Source of the DNA: Eurosta solidaginis | Taxonomy: Eukaryota > Arthropoda > Insecta > Diptera > Tephritidae | Direction of reading: 5' to 3' | DNA length: 64,000 bases | Assembly (NCBI RefSeq): GCF_040869045.1 | Contig: NC_090319.1 | Coordinates: forward strand, 226,462,490-226,526,489 | Part shown: one piece after another, positions 21,218-33,538 of the stretch | Position numbering within the stretch: the first letter of the stretch is position 1 | Layout of the letters: each line of letters starts with the position of its first letter | Translations under genes and position numbers: made by a program | The notes under the pieces: model-generated | Told to the model about the DNA's origin: nothing | Databases searched by the model: none | The model's input: the letters and a program-made list of their open reading frames with translations, nothing else

Positions 21218-22963
21218 CTATTTGTGGAGTTCACCAAGGACCTGCTTGTCTTTTTTTGCTTCATACGGCTGGGTTCTCAGGTGCCGTATTTCCTCAAAAT
21301 GCTTACGGAGATTTATCCTTAAGCCCCTAGGCGGTGTTGGCTCATCAATCAGATGTCTGTTTGGATGCCCAGGTTTCTGGGTATTCAACAAGAACTGTTT
21401 GGTTAGCATCTCATTTCTCTCCCTGATGGGGAGTATTCTCGCCTCATTATGTAGATGGTGTTCTGGGGATATAAGAAGACAACCCGTGGCGATTCTGAGA
21501 GCAGTATTTTGGCAGGCTGTAGCTTCTTCCAGTGGGTAATTTTTAGGCTTGGCGACCATATGGGTGACGCGTAGCACGTAAGCGGCTGGCCAATTGCTTT
21601 GTATGTAGTAATGAGCGTTTCTTTATCTTTTCCCCAGGTACTGCCAGCAAGGGATTTGAGGATTTTATTACGGCTCTGGACCTTCGGAACAATTGCGGCT
21701 GCCTGCTCACCAAAATATAGATCCTAATCAAACGTCACACCCAAGATTTTGGGGTGTAGGACAGTCGGTAGCGTAGTGCCATCGACGTGGATGTTCAACA
21801 TGGTCGACATTTGGACGTCCATGTTGTAAATAAGGTCGCGGAAGATTTAGTCGGTGATAATGCCAGGTTTCGCGAGGCGAGAAAACTGGAGAGATCATAG
21901 GGGTAGCCGTTTATTCTGTTGCAGAGCTCATCGATTTGTGGGCCTGGGCCTGTGGCCATTATTGTGGAGTCAACGGTGTATGAAACGATAGTGACTCCTT
22001 CTGGTGGTGAAGGTAGCTTAGATATGTAGAAATTAAATAAAAGTGGGGATAGGACACCACCCTGTGGCATCCCTTGTTTAATTCTTCTTGGTTTTGATGT
22101 TTCCTTTCAAAATTGCACCGATTCCTGCCGACCACCCAGATAATTTGCGGTCCCCTTTTAAGACATGGGGGAAGGGTAGACCTTTCCAGGTCTTACAGTA
22201 ACGTGCCATGGTTGACCGTATCAAAAGCTTCTGATAGGTCTAGCGCTACGAGTATTTTTCTGTGGTGGGGGTTTTGATTTAAACTCCAATTTATCTGGGT
22301 GCTGATGGCATTTAGCGCGGTGGTGATGCTATGGAGTTTTCTGAAGCCATGCTGATGTCAGGCTAGCTGCAAATTTGCTTGGAAGTGGGGGAGCAAAATG
22401 GCTTCAAGCGTCTTTGCTACTGGCGAGAGGAGAGATATTGGACGATACGACTCTCCTATGTTAGCTCGTTTCCCAGGCTTTAGTAGCGGGACCACCTCGG
22501 CCATTTTCCATTTTTCTGGTATAACAAAGGTGGAAAGAGACAAGTTGAAGACATGGGCTAAGTATTTGAAACCCTCTTTCCCTAGGCTATTAAGCTTCGG
22601 TATGGCTATGCCGTCTGGGCCCACTGCTTTGGATGGTTTAGCGTGACCAATGGCATCTTCAACCTCTCTGGCGGTGATGGTAATTGGTGACGCGCTAAAT
22701 TTATGTTTATGTGCATGTCTGTTGGCCCTCCGTCTATCTTTGTCGACCATAGAATGCATTACATATTGACGGCAGAAAGCGCTCGCGCATTTTTTCGAAT
22801 CCGACAGCACTTTATCGCCAAAGGCGATGGAAACTTTGTCATTGTGCTTAGACGGATTCGATAGGGACTTTACGGTGGACCAAAGTTTACCCACATCGGC
22901 AGAGAGGTTACAAACTCTTAGGTGCTCCTCCCATTTCGCCCGCTTGTGTTCATCCACAAGCAA
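21218..22963 (-). pseudogene. 2A-LINE reverse transcriptase
   Basis: The RT begins near 22963. It has SKAVGPDGIA, YRPISLLSPVAKTLE, motif A VALDLSEAFDTVNH (about 22240), MPQGGVLSPLLFNFY and a C-terminal region to 21218 (TGCLLISPEHHLH). The active-site box expected as YADD reads YTVD at about 21990, so one catalytic Asp is lost. Frames break at about 22360, 22090 and 21790. The enzyme is inactive. Confidence 0.85.
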
Positions 22964-23228
22964 TCTGATGCGTTGGTTTATATCCCTTATTTGGGGGTCG
23001 CCTGGGTCGAGCTGTCTTATAAGGTCACGTTCTCTCGCTTAATTTGCGGCCTACGAGGGGAAGTGGGGCCGAATTTCGGGAATTCTCCCGGCGGGAATGA
23101 AACGTGCCGAGGCGGATTCAGTGACCTTTTGCGGAAAGCACTCTCCCCTTGGCGGGCATCAGTCGGGATAGAGAGGACAGCAAAGAGGTTGTCTGTAAAA
23201 GATTTGTATTCGTCCCCACTTTCCTTTT

Positions 23229-24158
23229 TTAATGTTTATGAAAGTGCGTTTTTTGTGTGACGATGAAGTCGGCGGTACGCTCGAACGAAATAAGTATAGG
23301 CAGGTGGTCGAGTTCTGCGCTCACGATTGAGATATCCGGCGAACTGTGACAGCTTCCTACCATACGTGTGGGGGCGTCTCCGTTTATTGTGCAGAACGTC
23401 GTTTCTTCTATTTGATCCGCCAAAATCTCACCCCTACTGTCCGCCCGCAAGTTTGAATGCCACAGATCGTGATGGGCGTTGAATCCGCCTAAGATAATGC
23501 GATTGTTGCCAGAGAGTAAGGCACTAATATTAGGGCGGTATCCACTGGGGCAACAGGTGGCACGAGGGATGTAGATGTTGATGATTTCTAGGTTTGCATC
23601 GCCTGGCCGAACAGATAGGCCATGAAGTTCTAAGACATTGTCCCTGCGGTCGATGCCAGGATCAAATATATGATATTGCACAGAGTTGTGTATGATAAAC
23701 GCGAGGCCGCCTCCATTTCTGTTCATGCGATTTTTACTGTGGACATTATATCCAGAACAGGTTTGCAGTGCAGATCTTGCTGTTAGTTTAGTCTCTTGAA
23801 TCGCAGCAATGCGGATGTTGTGCCGCTTAATGATATCGACTATCTCCGTGATCTTCCCAGTTAGTCCATTACAGTTTAACTGCAGAATTCTGAAGTGCAT
23901 AGGGGAAGACGTCGCCATTCTGGGGGTAAGTGACAGGTGACTACACCTGGGTTGAGGAAGGCCAGGACGCAACTGCTGTTGTGGCCCTGGGACTGGGCGT
24001 CCTTGGGCAATCATTGGGGAACCCGGTAGATTGGGGTTTGCGACCTGGCAACATGGCGCTATGAAACCCGTCGGGGGGTTGCTGTCGCAGAGACCAGAAC
24101 ATCTAGGAAAGTGGCACCGCCCAAGGCAGGAGCTGCATTGGGCGGATGTCGCAAACAT
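23229..24158 (-). pseudogene. 2A-LINE endonuclease
   Basis: An APE-type endonuclease with LQLNCNGL, AIQETKL, NRNGGGLAF, IYIPRA and a DHLPI box. The central metal-binding GDFNAHH motif reads GGFNAHH (near 23490), so a catalytic Asp is replaced by Gly. A segment between SPDIS and the DHLPI box is missing. The 5' end of the frame overlaps the 2A/PHD ORF in another frame. The enzyme is dead. Confidence 0.85.
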
Positions 24159-24738
24159 ATATATTCTGTGCTGGCAAACAATGCAAACGGAGGTAGGGAC
24201 TAAGAGTATGTTTCCCTGACCTACACGATTGCTGCCGGAAAAGAGGAGGGAGAAGACGGGGGCAGGGGCTGATGCTCAGCATTAATACCAACTCTACTAC
24301 GGAGATAGTAGTTATGAGTGTTAGCAGCTGTTTGAGTTGTTGGCGCCGTGGGGCGCGAGCGGTAGCGGTATTAGTTGTGGCTTGCTGAGCAGCTGGGCTG
24401 CTGTGTGGTAGTGGAGGGGGGGGGGGGGGGGCACTAATGCGTAGACTACGAGACGCCCTTGGACGTGAACAGCAAGGAGCCACAAAAGATTTATAAAAGT
24501 TACGTGGACGTCGGGTTTTGGGATCAAGCCCAGAACAACCTGTCCGGTGCAACCATCCCTTACACGAGACACACTGAACAGAGTATGACCGTCCTAAAAA
24601 GATTCTTTTCCGGCAGATGCAGCAAAACCATTTCTCAGGACCGGGGTCAGGAGACGGACCCGGATTGGATTCGATGCCTTCCCGGAGCAAGAAAATATGG
24701 AGCAGTCCCGCTGCAAGGAGCTGCTGGGACGATGACAA
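24103..24738 (-). pseudogene. 2A-like peptide plus PHD-like finger ORF (2A-LINE copy B)
   Basis: 211 codons: a leucine-rich leader, GIESNPGP at about residue 25, a PHD-like finger (CCIC, CVSC, H, C, APCC), then a low-complexity proline/alanine stretch with a homopolymer (24418-24430). The first possible start is not ATG, and a stop codon lies directly upstream in frame, so either initiation is non-canonical or the true start has been lost. Leucine-rich leaders before a 2A motif are known from CR1-like elements of other animals. Confidence 0.72.
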
Positions 24739-24906
24739 TTAGTCGGACGGACGCAACAAATTAAATAGGTTTACACTGAAATGACAGTCCTTGGTCGGGA
24801 AAAATCCCGAGTCGGTCCGGTACATAGAACCGACTGCCTTGGGAAGCGGTAGTCTGTTCGTCTTGTGATTGATGACGCTAAACTACTATGGCTATATGGT
24901 CGGCGC

Positions 24907-27308
24907 TCAATCTGCCCCGAGGCACCGAGCCTGGTTGCAATTGTTAATGCTATGTTCTTTGCTACCAGATCTACAGGTGAAATGTGCAGAATGGCATACA
25001 GTGCAGCCGTCGGGTTGGTTTTCAGGGCTAAACATCGATTGTCTGCATACCCCCTCTAATTTTTTGAGGTATGTTGTTTTTTGTGTGGCTTTCCACCAAA
25101 CAAGAACTCCATAGTATAGAACAGGGCTTACAATCGCTGTAAAAACCCAGTGAAAAAGAGAGGGCGATAAGCCCCACGTACACCCCAGTATTCTTTTACA
25201 TGCATATAGTGCCGTTGAGGCCTCCTTCACCCTCTCCTCCACGTTGAGCTTCCATGACAGTTTACTGTCTAGAATGATTCCTAGGTATTTTGTCCAAGGT
25301 TCCTCCTGTAAGGCCACCCCTCCTAACTTAGGCCTGGTCCAATTTGGAACCTTGTACCGCTTTGTAAACAAGACCGTATCCGTCGTTTCCGCATTGACTT
25401 TCAACCCGACATTAGATGCCCAGGTATGAATATCCCGAACCCGATCCATCAAAGAACTAATCGTTGGAAGGCACTTTCCACGTATGACAATTGCAACGTC
25501 ATCTGCGTAAGCCGTAAGTTTTACGAGTCCCTCATCGAATCGCCTGAGCAGTTGGTTGATGACCAGCGTCCACAGCAGAGGTGATAGCACCCCTCCCTGC
25601 GGCGTGCCCCTGTCCACTGATTTCGTGGCCTCGTACAATCCCCATTGTGATATAATCTTTCTGCAATTTAACATGCAGCCGATCCATCTGTTTAAGGCAG
25701 GATGTATTTTAATGTAATTAAGACCATCCATAATCGCCCATTTAGAAACATTACTGAAAGGCTCCTAGAGCATACTCCTTATATTCTAGGGATTTCTCTA
25801 TGCTTATTACCACCCTATGCAATGCGTTGTCTACCGACTTGCCTTTGGTGTACGCATGCTGTGTTGTGGATAGCAGATTTTCATCCACGTTGGACTTTAT
25901 GTACACATCTATCAGCCTCTCAACGGTTTTGAGCAGGAATGATGTTAAGCTAATGGGTCTATAGTCTTTGGAATACACGTGACTGATCTTCCCCGCCTTT
26001 GGTATGAAAGCTACACGAGCAGTTCCCCAAGAGTACGGTACATGATTCAGCCTTATTCACCCATCGAATATTATTTTAAGCCATTCCACGAACGCCATAC
26101 TTGAAACTTGTAGCATGGCCGGGAATATACCGTCTGGGCCCGGCGATTTAAACTTAGAAAACTTTTCACTGCCCATTCTATCTTGCTATCTGTCACCAAG
26201 CTCGGCACTACTAGCTCCGTGATCGAAGTGTGAGTGATGTCTACTGGCTCTTCTAAACCGTGTCCCAATGGGAAATGTATGTCGAAAAGCACCTCAAGGG
26301 ATTCCTCACTATTACGTCACCATTCCCCGTTCTCTTTCTTTATAAGTCTCTGGACTATGTATCCCCTTGCTAGGACCTTTTTCAACCGTGTTGTTTCGCT
26401 GCAGCACTCTATGTCCGTACAGAAGCTTTTCCATGAGTTTCTCTTCGCCCTGGTAATTTCACGCTTGTAGATCCTCAGTAGATCCCTGTACTCGTCCCGA
26501 CACGCTTCGCTTTCCGCGGTCTTTCCGAGCTTAAACATTTCTTTTACCTGTCTTCTTAGATGACTCAGCTCATTGCTCCACCATGGCGGCTTTGCTTTTC
26601 CTCTGAATCTTCTTAGAGGGCAAGCTTTGTTATACGCAGTCATAAGCGTCCTTGTTAGGAATTCATTCGACCCCTCCAGTTCTTCCACATTGGCAACCTC
26701 TTTGGGTTGTACCAGTTTCATTTCTACCTGTCTCAGGAATTTAGTCCAGTTTGTTGGCCTAGGGTTTCTAAAGGTTCCTCCCTTCTCTACCCTCTTTAGG
26801 GGGATGCTGAAGCTGATATACGCATGGTCGGTGAAGGATGGTCTATCAAGAGCCATCCAATCGTAACTTAATATATCACGTTCGGAGCTCAATGTAATAT
26901 CCAGAACATTGCTGGATGTTGGACCAATGTATGTAGGGACATTTCCCCTGTTGGCTATATGCAAATTGGTTTGCAGGACCATGTAGCAGGACGCCAGGAT
27001 AAAAGTCTGCTTATTCTGCTCAGCTTATATTGCTCAACGGCCACCGCTACGAGGTTCTTATTGGTGTAATTAGGCAGCATATATGAATGCAGCTGTTTCC
27101 TTACCATTACTACAGCTCGCACCCGTCCTTCTGTTTGCGCGTAGTAAATGCGAAACCCGCGCGCGCTATGTGCAGAAACCTTTCCTCTCAATGAGAGCCA
27201 CGGCTCCTGGATCAGCGTCACGTCAAACGAACCCTCCCCAAGGGTTAGGAGGAGTTCGCTGGATGCCACTTTACTGTGTTGGAGGTTTATCTGTAGGACT
27301 CGCAGCAC
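24907..27308 (-). pseudogene. LOA ORF2 endonuclease and RT (copy B)
   Basis: The endonuclease start (RVLQINLQHSK, TLIQEPWL) is at about 27308-26955. RT follows with GTPQGGVLSPLLW and YADD (about 25510) and thumb GIILDSKLSW. It is broken at about 25740, 26050, 26300 and 26980. The 157-bp loss at 26978 removes the middle of the endonuclease. Confidence 0.85.
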
Positions 27309-27423
27309 AATTGGGCTGCTTGTCCCCCTCCAGCACTTTCGTCGTGACGTCGTCGTCCTCCCCTTGCCCTTTTGGTTTAGAGAGTTCGAAGCCCCCTTTA
27401 GCCTCTCGTAACTGTTGTGTCGT

Positions 27424-27583
27424 GTTTCATTTCTACCTGTCTCAGGAATTTAGTCCAGTTTGTTGGCCTAGGGTTTCTAAAGGTTCCTCCCTTCTCTACC
27501 CTCTTTAGGGGGATGCTGAAGCTGATATACGCATGGTCGGTGAAGGATGGTCTATCAAGAGCCATCCAATCGTAACTTAATAT
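27424..27583 (+). repeat. 160-bp templated copy of 26715-26874 within LOA copy B
   Basis: The bases at 27424-27583 repeat 26715-26874 in the same orientation. They replace about 10 bp of LOA sequence that copy A keeps at 3782-3791. No target duplication or tail is seen, so this is not a transposition. Confidence 0.85.
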
Positions 27584-27598
27584 GTGCGACTCACAGCA

Positions 27599-28098
27599 TC
27601 ATCTGGCTGTTGATCCTCTTCTACCACCTTCGTGGTGACGTCGGATACATCCACCTGTCTTTTTTCCCTTCGGCTTTTGATGTCCTTCGGACTTCGCCCA
27701 CTTCCAGCGTGTTAGGATTTTTATCCTCAGGCCTTCTTTTCCTGAGTCGCTTATACATTTTGCCTGTACCAAAGGACATTTTTCCAAGCTGCGTGCATAA
27801 TATATCCTCCGTATGCTTGTTTATTTGGAAGATATAGAACTGACCATCCTCGGTAGGACGAGATACAGTAAGTACCTTCCAATCCGATGTCGGTATGTTC
27901 GGATTCTGGTTCTGCAGAAGTCGCAGTGTATTTTCCGACTTCATCATGCATGGTATCATACCTTAACTTTTGGTACCGTGGGAATTTGTTCTTTATCCAC
28001 CACCTCAAACCTCGCGTTCGTGCCTTGTCTTTGGAGGTTTTGAACCACTTCCTCCAGCCACTGCAAGGTTGCGATGTTGTCGCACGCTATCATCTTCA
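27599..28098 (-). pseudogene. LOA ORF1 C-terminal part (copy B)
   Basis: DUF4780-like C-terminal segment (WKVLTVSRPTEDGQFYIFQI, basic tail), as in copy A. It is truncated at 28098. Confidence 0.7.
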
Positions 28099-28913
28099 AC
28101 TATTTTATTTCTAGCCCGATTTTCCTTTATTAGTTTTTCCGCGCGCTTACATTCGGATTTGAGTTCGGCTAAGGTATTTATCCTAGAAGAAAATGTCAAA
28201 TTGGCCAAATACGGTTTTAAATTTCCCTTGATAATTTTTACTAGCTCTTCTTATGGGAGTTTCTTTTTTAATCTGAAAGTCAGACTGTGGGCATCCGCAT
28301 ATTATTACCTCGTAATCCATTTCTGCAGATTTGAACTGCGTCAAAAGATCTGCCTTCAAATTTTCATATCCGAAATTCACATTATCTGCATTATATTTTA
28401 ATATTTGCCAATACCATTTTGATGCTACCCCTCTTACTAAGCAATGGAAATCAGCTAACAACTGCTCGTATGAAAGCTGGTATAGGGCTCGTATCCTTTC
28501 AACGCGGAAAATAAAACTTTCGACAGTCATGGTTTTGTTAGTGCCATCGAATTTTAGATTTTTCTATAACTAAAACCGCCTGATCTATTTGACTGGTCCC
28601 TATGATTATCCTCGTGCCACTGTAGCCCTTCCTAACTCCGTATGGAGGTTAACATTTCCAAGGCCCTATCTAGTTTTTTTGAAAAACTTAATATGCTATC
28701 AGAGGTGTTAAAGACCAAGTGGTTCGTTATATTAAACCCTAAAGGAGGATCTGCTGCTGTCTTCACTATACCAAAAATTCTATTAGCACAACAACTGAAA
28801 TAATTGGTAGGAACAAAATCTACCGGGTACCTAATCCCGGTATCTATTTGGGTGACCCTACTACTTGATTTTCGAGGGCTCGGATCTACTCCTAGTAACT
28901 CTTCTATCCCCAT
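28099..28913 (-). pseudogene. Gag of Osvaldo-like element (copy B)
   Basis: Pieces: 28913-28632 (N-terminal), 28530-28183 with an ATG at 28530 and the capsid-like motifs FHCLVRGVASKWYW and FGYENLKADLL, and a third piece to 28099. Here the capsid piece has an ATG and 115 open codons, slightly better kept than copy A. Confidence 0.65.
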
Positions 28914-31239
28914 AAATAATTCCTAATCCCAACCTCAATTCTTCATCGCGACCTTCCTGTGCATCCATGCACGACAGCGACAAAAATCGTAAAATTTGCA
29001 AAAAAGTTCCAAAAAAATTCAAAAACGTTTGTTGTTTGCAAAATATGGGAATTCCTTATAGGTTTATTAAACGGTATATATTAATAAATAATAAATGTAT
29101 TATTAAATAAAATTCAAATTCATATATATATGTAGGTATAGAAAATTTAAGAGCAGTATAGCGTTAATTCAGTGTAAGTATCCTTAAATTTTCTACTGAG
29201 ATAATGCTGCAGTTTTATACCTATCCACACATTCATACAGAATATATACTTCGGTTAAAAATTCATGTGTATGTACGAGTTCCGATTTTTTTCAATATTT
29301 TGCAACAAACGAAAATTCCGCAAAAAAAAAGAAAAATAATAATAATACCAAGGTAAAAAAAAATTGTTGTACTTAATGATTTTACCTTGCCTAAATTTCA
29401 GTAGTAAGAAAAATTCTAAATTCCATAAAAGATAAAATATAAATAAAAATATAAAATGATATCAAAAAAAATTTAAATAATAAAATAGAACCCGACTGTC
29501 TTCGATAAGCAACCGAAGGAAATCGAAAAAAAAAAATTCAAAATATGAAAAAATGAAGGCAATTCAATATATTATTTCTTTCTTTGTTTTCTGTTTTTAT
29601 TTTTTTAGATTGTCTTCAAAAACTTGTTTAAAAATTAAAAAAAAGAGGGACAGAGTTCTGAGTGCTGTTTTTTTCAGTTCCGTTTTATTTCAACTTCTAG
29701 AGAATAAAAGAAAGGAAAATAAATTTGAAAAAGAAGTATATGATTATAAAAAAATGATATGATAAGGGTTATTGAATATAGAAATTATATGAATATTATA
29801 AAAAAACTTTGCTTTTTATCAAAATGAATATATTGTTGTTAGTTTGGTATTGGAGTTGGATCAGATGTTTAGCGGTGTGAGAGCTGATCAAACGTCGTCC
29901 GTCCGGCTGTCCTTGTCTAAGTCAACGTCTGCTAACCTCCTATTTGGTTTGATGCACGACTTCAGCCTACACTATCTGTATATCAGTAGCTGGACGCATA
30001 TCCGTTGTATACAAAAGTATCTATTCATTGAAATCCCCATTCTAACCTCACATGTGCAGATTGCGAAAGCTCGCGAATGGTATCTTACCTGGATAGACTC
30101 CATTAGCACAATCTGGCTGCTTTTCTAAATATATACGACTCTGTACTGAGATTTCACTTTCCACATATTCGAAATCTGTGAAAGGCACTCCGAGTATAAG
30201 CCCCGTATCCACCCCAAATCATTCACTGACCACATTCGCCTCAAGTCCAAACTTGTGCAAAGTAGCTCAGGAAATCCTTAACGTCCGAAGAAGGAAATAT
30301 AAGATCAAGAAAAATTAAAAGAAGACAGAAGAAAAAATAGAATACTTGCTAGGATGAACATTACTAAAGGTAAAGCAAAAAAAAAGTTGGTAAAAAAACT
30401 GCTAAGAAATTCAAAAAGAATACAACTAAAAGAAAGGTAAAAACAGATGAATAATGTTAAAATAAAGAAGTAACTGGGCGATTTCGTTGGGCGCCATTTT
30501 TGTTATCTAGCTTTGTGCTTAGGGACATAACGGGGAGGCATGCTTGCTGGCCCCAGCTAGCTCGTCGGACCACACAACAAAAAAGGGAAATCATGCCTAT
30601 ATAGAAAAGTAACGAATTATAGCTAGAGCTGAAGAGGACTGTCCTGTCGGGTGGAGCCGCCCACCCAATTTCTTGCAAACTGCACAGAATCCATGAGTGC
30701 AACTAGGCTCCGGTAATTTAGGTAGCACTCCCTATCATTTCAAGCGTCCGTCAAAACATAATCACAGCCCTCACCACCACCACATGCTCCAAAACCAATA
30801 CCTACACCCAACTCTAATTGAATCTACTCAGCCATGACTTTGGCTAGCCAAGTTCCCATCTTCAAACCACCCTAATAAATAACCCGATCTAACTAATATT
30901 CATTTACAATTTAATCAATGATTAAAATGCTTAGTACACTAATAAAAGTATTATAACTCTACAGAACAAAATTTCAAAGTTGTAAAATTTCGAGACACCC
31001 TAATGTATCTTTGCTAATATAGCTAAACTATCTCGTTAATAAAAAATAATATGATGTACACAAATATGTGTGTTTGAGTTTACCTAACCGCACTCCTAGG
31101 AGTTGCTCAGCTTTGTCTTTGTTGACGATCAAAGCAAAGAAAAATTTAAAGAGAAAAGAAAACAAAATGTTATCAACAAAAAAAGCAAAAGGTTCAATAC
31201 CAATAATGCATATGCATGTGCATACGTCATCAGCATATA
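28099..31239 (-). mobile_element. Osvaldo-like gag, leader and primer site, copy B
   Basis: The duplicate of 4308-6419 plus 12910-13947, without the BEL insertion. Gag pieces lie at 28099-28913, an AT-rich leader at 28914-30480, a tRNA-Lys-type primer site at 30485-30496 and a presumed LTR beyond it. It is interrupted at 31240 by the errantivirus and continues at 39013-39133. Confidence 0.6.
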
Positions 31240-31626
31240 AGTTAACATAGTAAACATTTAAGAACCAGAAATTCATTCTCTCACGCTGATACAAAGTATC
31301 CAGATGCAAGTATTGCAATTTTAAACGCGCAATCGCCAAAAGTGATGACGGCATGTCTACACAAGATGCCTTAACGCGCAATCGCCAAAACTGCTGACTG
31401 CATGTCTGGACACCAGATATCTTGAATCAAGGCCGTATTTTCTGAGCTGCGGCGCAACAACGAATATTCACCAAGCAGTGACGCGACAGCGAAGATCAGG
31501 GTATATAATTAAGCATATTTCCAAATTGTAATTCAGTTCTATTTTTGACATTAAATAAAAAACATACGGCTTCCTGCCGTAGAAAAAAATATTTTTTTAA
31601 ACAATTTAGTGCAGTCTAAATTAACT
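31240..31626 (+). repeat. 5' LTR of the errantivirus
   Basis: 387 bp. It contains TATATAA at about 31502, an insect initiator TCAGTT near 31533 and AATAAA near 31554, consistent with promoter and polyadenylation functions. Confidence 0.92.
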
Positions 31627-31638
31627 GGCGCCCAACGT
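31626..31638 (+). promoter_or_regulatory. tRNA-Lys primer binding site of the errantivirus
   Basis: TGGCGCCCAACGT is complementary to 13 bases of the 3' end of insect tRNA-Lys. Its first T overlaps the last base of the LTR. Confidence 0.85.
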
Positions 31639-32120
31639 CAAAGGGTCTAGTCGCGAAATAAAAAGTGCATAAGTCGATCCAAAAAGGCTCGCCGTTACCA
31701 TCGGACAAACTACTAAGAACTCACCCCCTTACCCACGCTTGAGGAAGGGGCAGCAAGCGAGTGTAATTCAAGTGGAATAGCCGATCTTTAGTACCTGGAA
31801 GGAAAAGAGAAGAAATCGAAAATCCATGCTTGCTGTCTTATCGTAAGAATATTTAAGTGAAATTATTTAAAAAAAAAAAGCAAAATAGGTATTTTTACTT
31901 GTATAAAATTAAGAGTTTTAAGGAGATATTGCAAATAGGTTATTAACATTTGCATTTCAGAGTTTTTTTTATCCCTAATTGCACTGAATAATAAAGAGCT
32001 CCTACAGCTCATAAATTAAATAGGCAATTAAAAATAACACAAATCCAACTCTGCGATTCACCTGAAAAGGGACCCTCCAGAGATTGTTAAAGTAAAACAC
32101 ATTAATAACTTAGAGCAAAA

Positions 32121-33538
32121 ATGGCACAAAATTATGTGCTACGACCACCCTTGTTGGGTAATGCAGGTGCACCTCCAGCAGGGGCACCAGTACAACCACA
32201 ACCTCAGCTACAACCAGCTGGCATTCCCCAATCGGTGAATGCCTCCCCTGAGTTTAGGAACCTTATTAAGGATCTAATAACTGAAATTCTGGTGACGGAC
32301 GAGAATAACATAGTTAGGAGCGTACTTCATCCCATACAACAACCCTTAACGGACCAACTAATTGACGAACAATTTCGAAGTAACCTCTCAGTGTAGAGCG
32401 AATCCTGAAGATTTATGAACCAAGCATAGGTTCACCTAAGTTCTTTGGCATTCTAAGCGTGATTCGCAACAAGATTGTAGGCAGTGCAGACGCTGCACTC
32501 GAATCCTACAACACCCCCTTAAATTGGAAAGCAATTTCCCAGTGCCTCACAGCACACTATGCTGACAAACGAGACTTAAGCATCCTGGAGTACCAGATGA
32601 CTTATTTGGCCCAAGGCAGGAAATCGGTACAGGAATTTTACGCGGAGGTGTATTCCCACCTTTCGCTGATACTCAACAAGGCATCCTGCATGGATATTGG
32701 CGGGGAGGCCATGCGTGTCCTCACGCGTACATACCGTGACAAGGCATTAGATACCTTTGTTCGAGGATTATCGGGTGACCTATCCAGACTCCTCGGCATG
32801 AAGGAGCCGTCTGATTTGCCCGAAGCCTTGCATTTATGAATTAAGCTGGAAACCCAGAACTTTAGAGCTGCTCACGCTAACAGCCAGTACAATTTACCCA
32901 GAAGACCAATGCTACCTGCAGCATCATTTGGCACATACCAACAAAAGCCTGCACTTCCACCGAGGAAACAACCCAATCAACCATTTTACCCGCACCTTGC
33001 GCATTTCCCCAAATCAATATCTCCATTTACCCGATTTCCCCAGCAACCTCAATACCATCAGCAACAACAGTATCAGCAACCTCAATACCAACAATATCAA
33101 CGCCCATATCTACAGTACGCAAATACACCGAATACCCAAGGACCCATGCATTACGGTAATCCACCGCCAAGGCCATTACAACCAAAACCACCCACACCTA
33201 TGGACGTGGACCAATCGATGCGAACAAGAAATATCACTTACATGAACAGGCCAGGATACAGCAACGTGGCGTCGAAACGACCACCCCCGGCGAACAAAGG
33301 GCAATTCAATAGAAATGCTGTTCCTAAACTTCAAAGGATAGAGCACATAACACCATCACCTGACGCTGCCGTGGCCGAAGCACAGCAATATGAAGCAGGT
33401 GCGTACGGACGCGAGACTGATGAACTGAACACAGAAGAAACACAATCCTGGGAAGACTACTATCAGGATTATTCGCGGTGCTCACATGATAGCGAAAAAG
33501 AAGGCGACGAGTTTTGCGATGTTCATTTTTTAGACTGA
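32121..33538 (+). pseudogene. Errantivirus gag
   Basis: ATG at 32121. An N-terminal proline/glutamine-rich part is followed by a helical capsid-like core ([32 protein letters not shown]) and then a glutamine- and tyrosine-rich C-terminal region. It builds the viral core. The frame shifts near 32393 and has an in-frame TGA at 32837-32839. No classical CCHC knuckle is visible, which is usual for this group. Confidence 0.82.

Larger units (their letters stand above)
20826..24766 (-). mobile_element. 2A-LINE copy B, near full length, inserted in LOA
   Basis: A non-LTR retrotransposon of about 3.94 kb with ORF order 2A/PHD-like, endonuclease, RT. It lies inside LOA copy B and is flanked by AGGT on both sides (20822-20825 and 24767-24770). 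Removing the insert and one AGGT restores the LOA reading frame. The 3' end is a CTACAACAAC-type tail. The RT style suggests the Ingi/Vingi or CR1/I group; the clade is not certain. Confidence 0.88.
24771..28098 (-). mobile_element. LOA LINE copy B, RT-to-ORF1 part
   Basis: The continuation of LOA copy B beyond the nested 2A-LINE, matching copy A with small differences. It has lost 25 bp near 25759 and 157 bp at about 26978. It has gained a 160-bp internal copy at 27424-27583. It ends at 28098 against the gag of the Osvaldo-like element. Confidence 0.85.
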
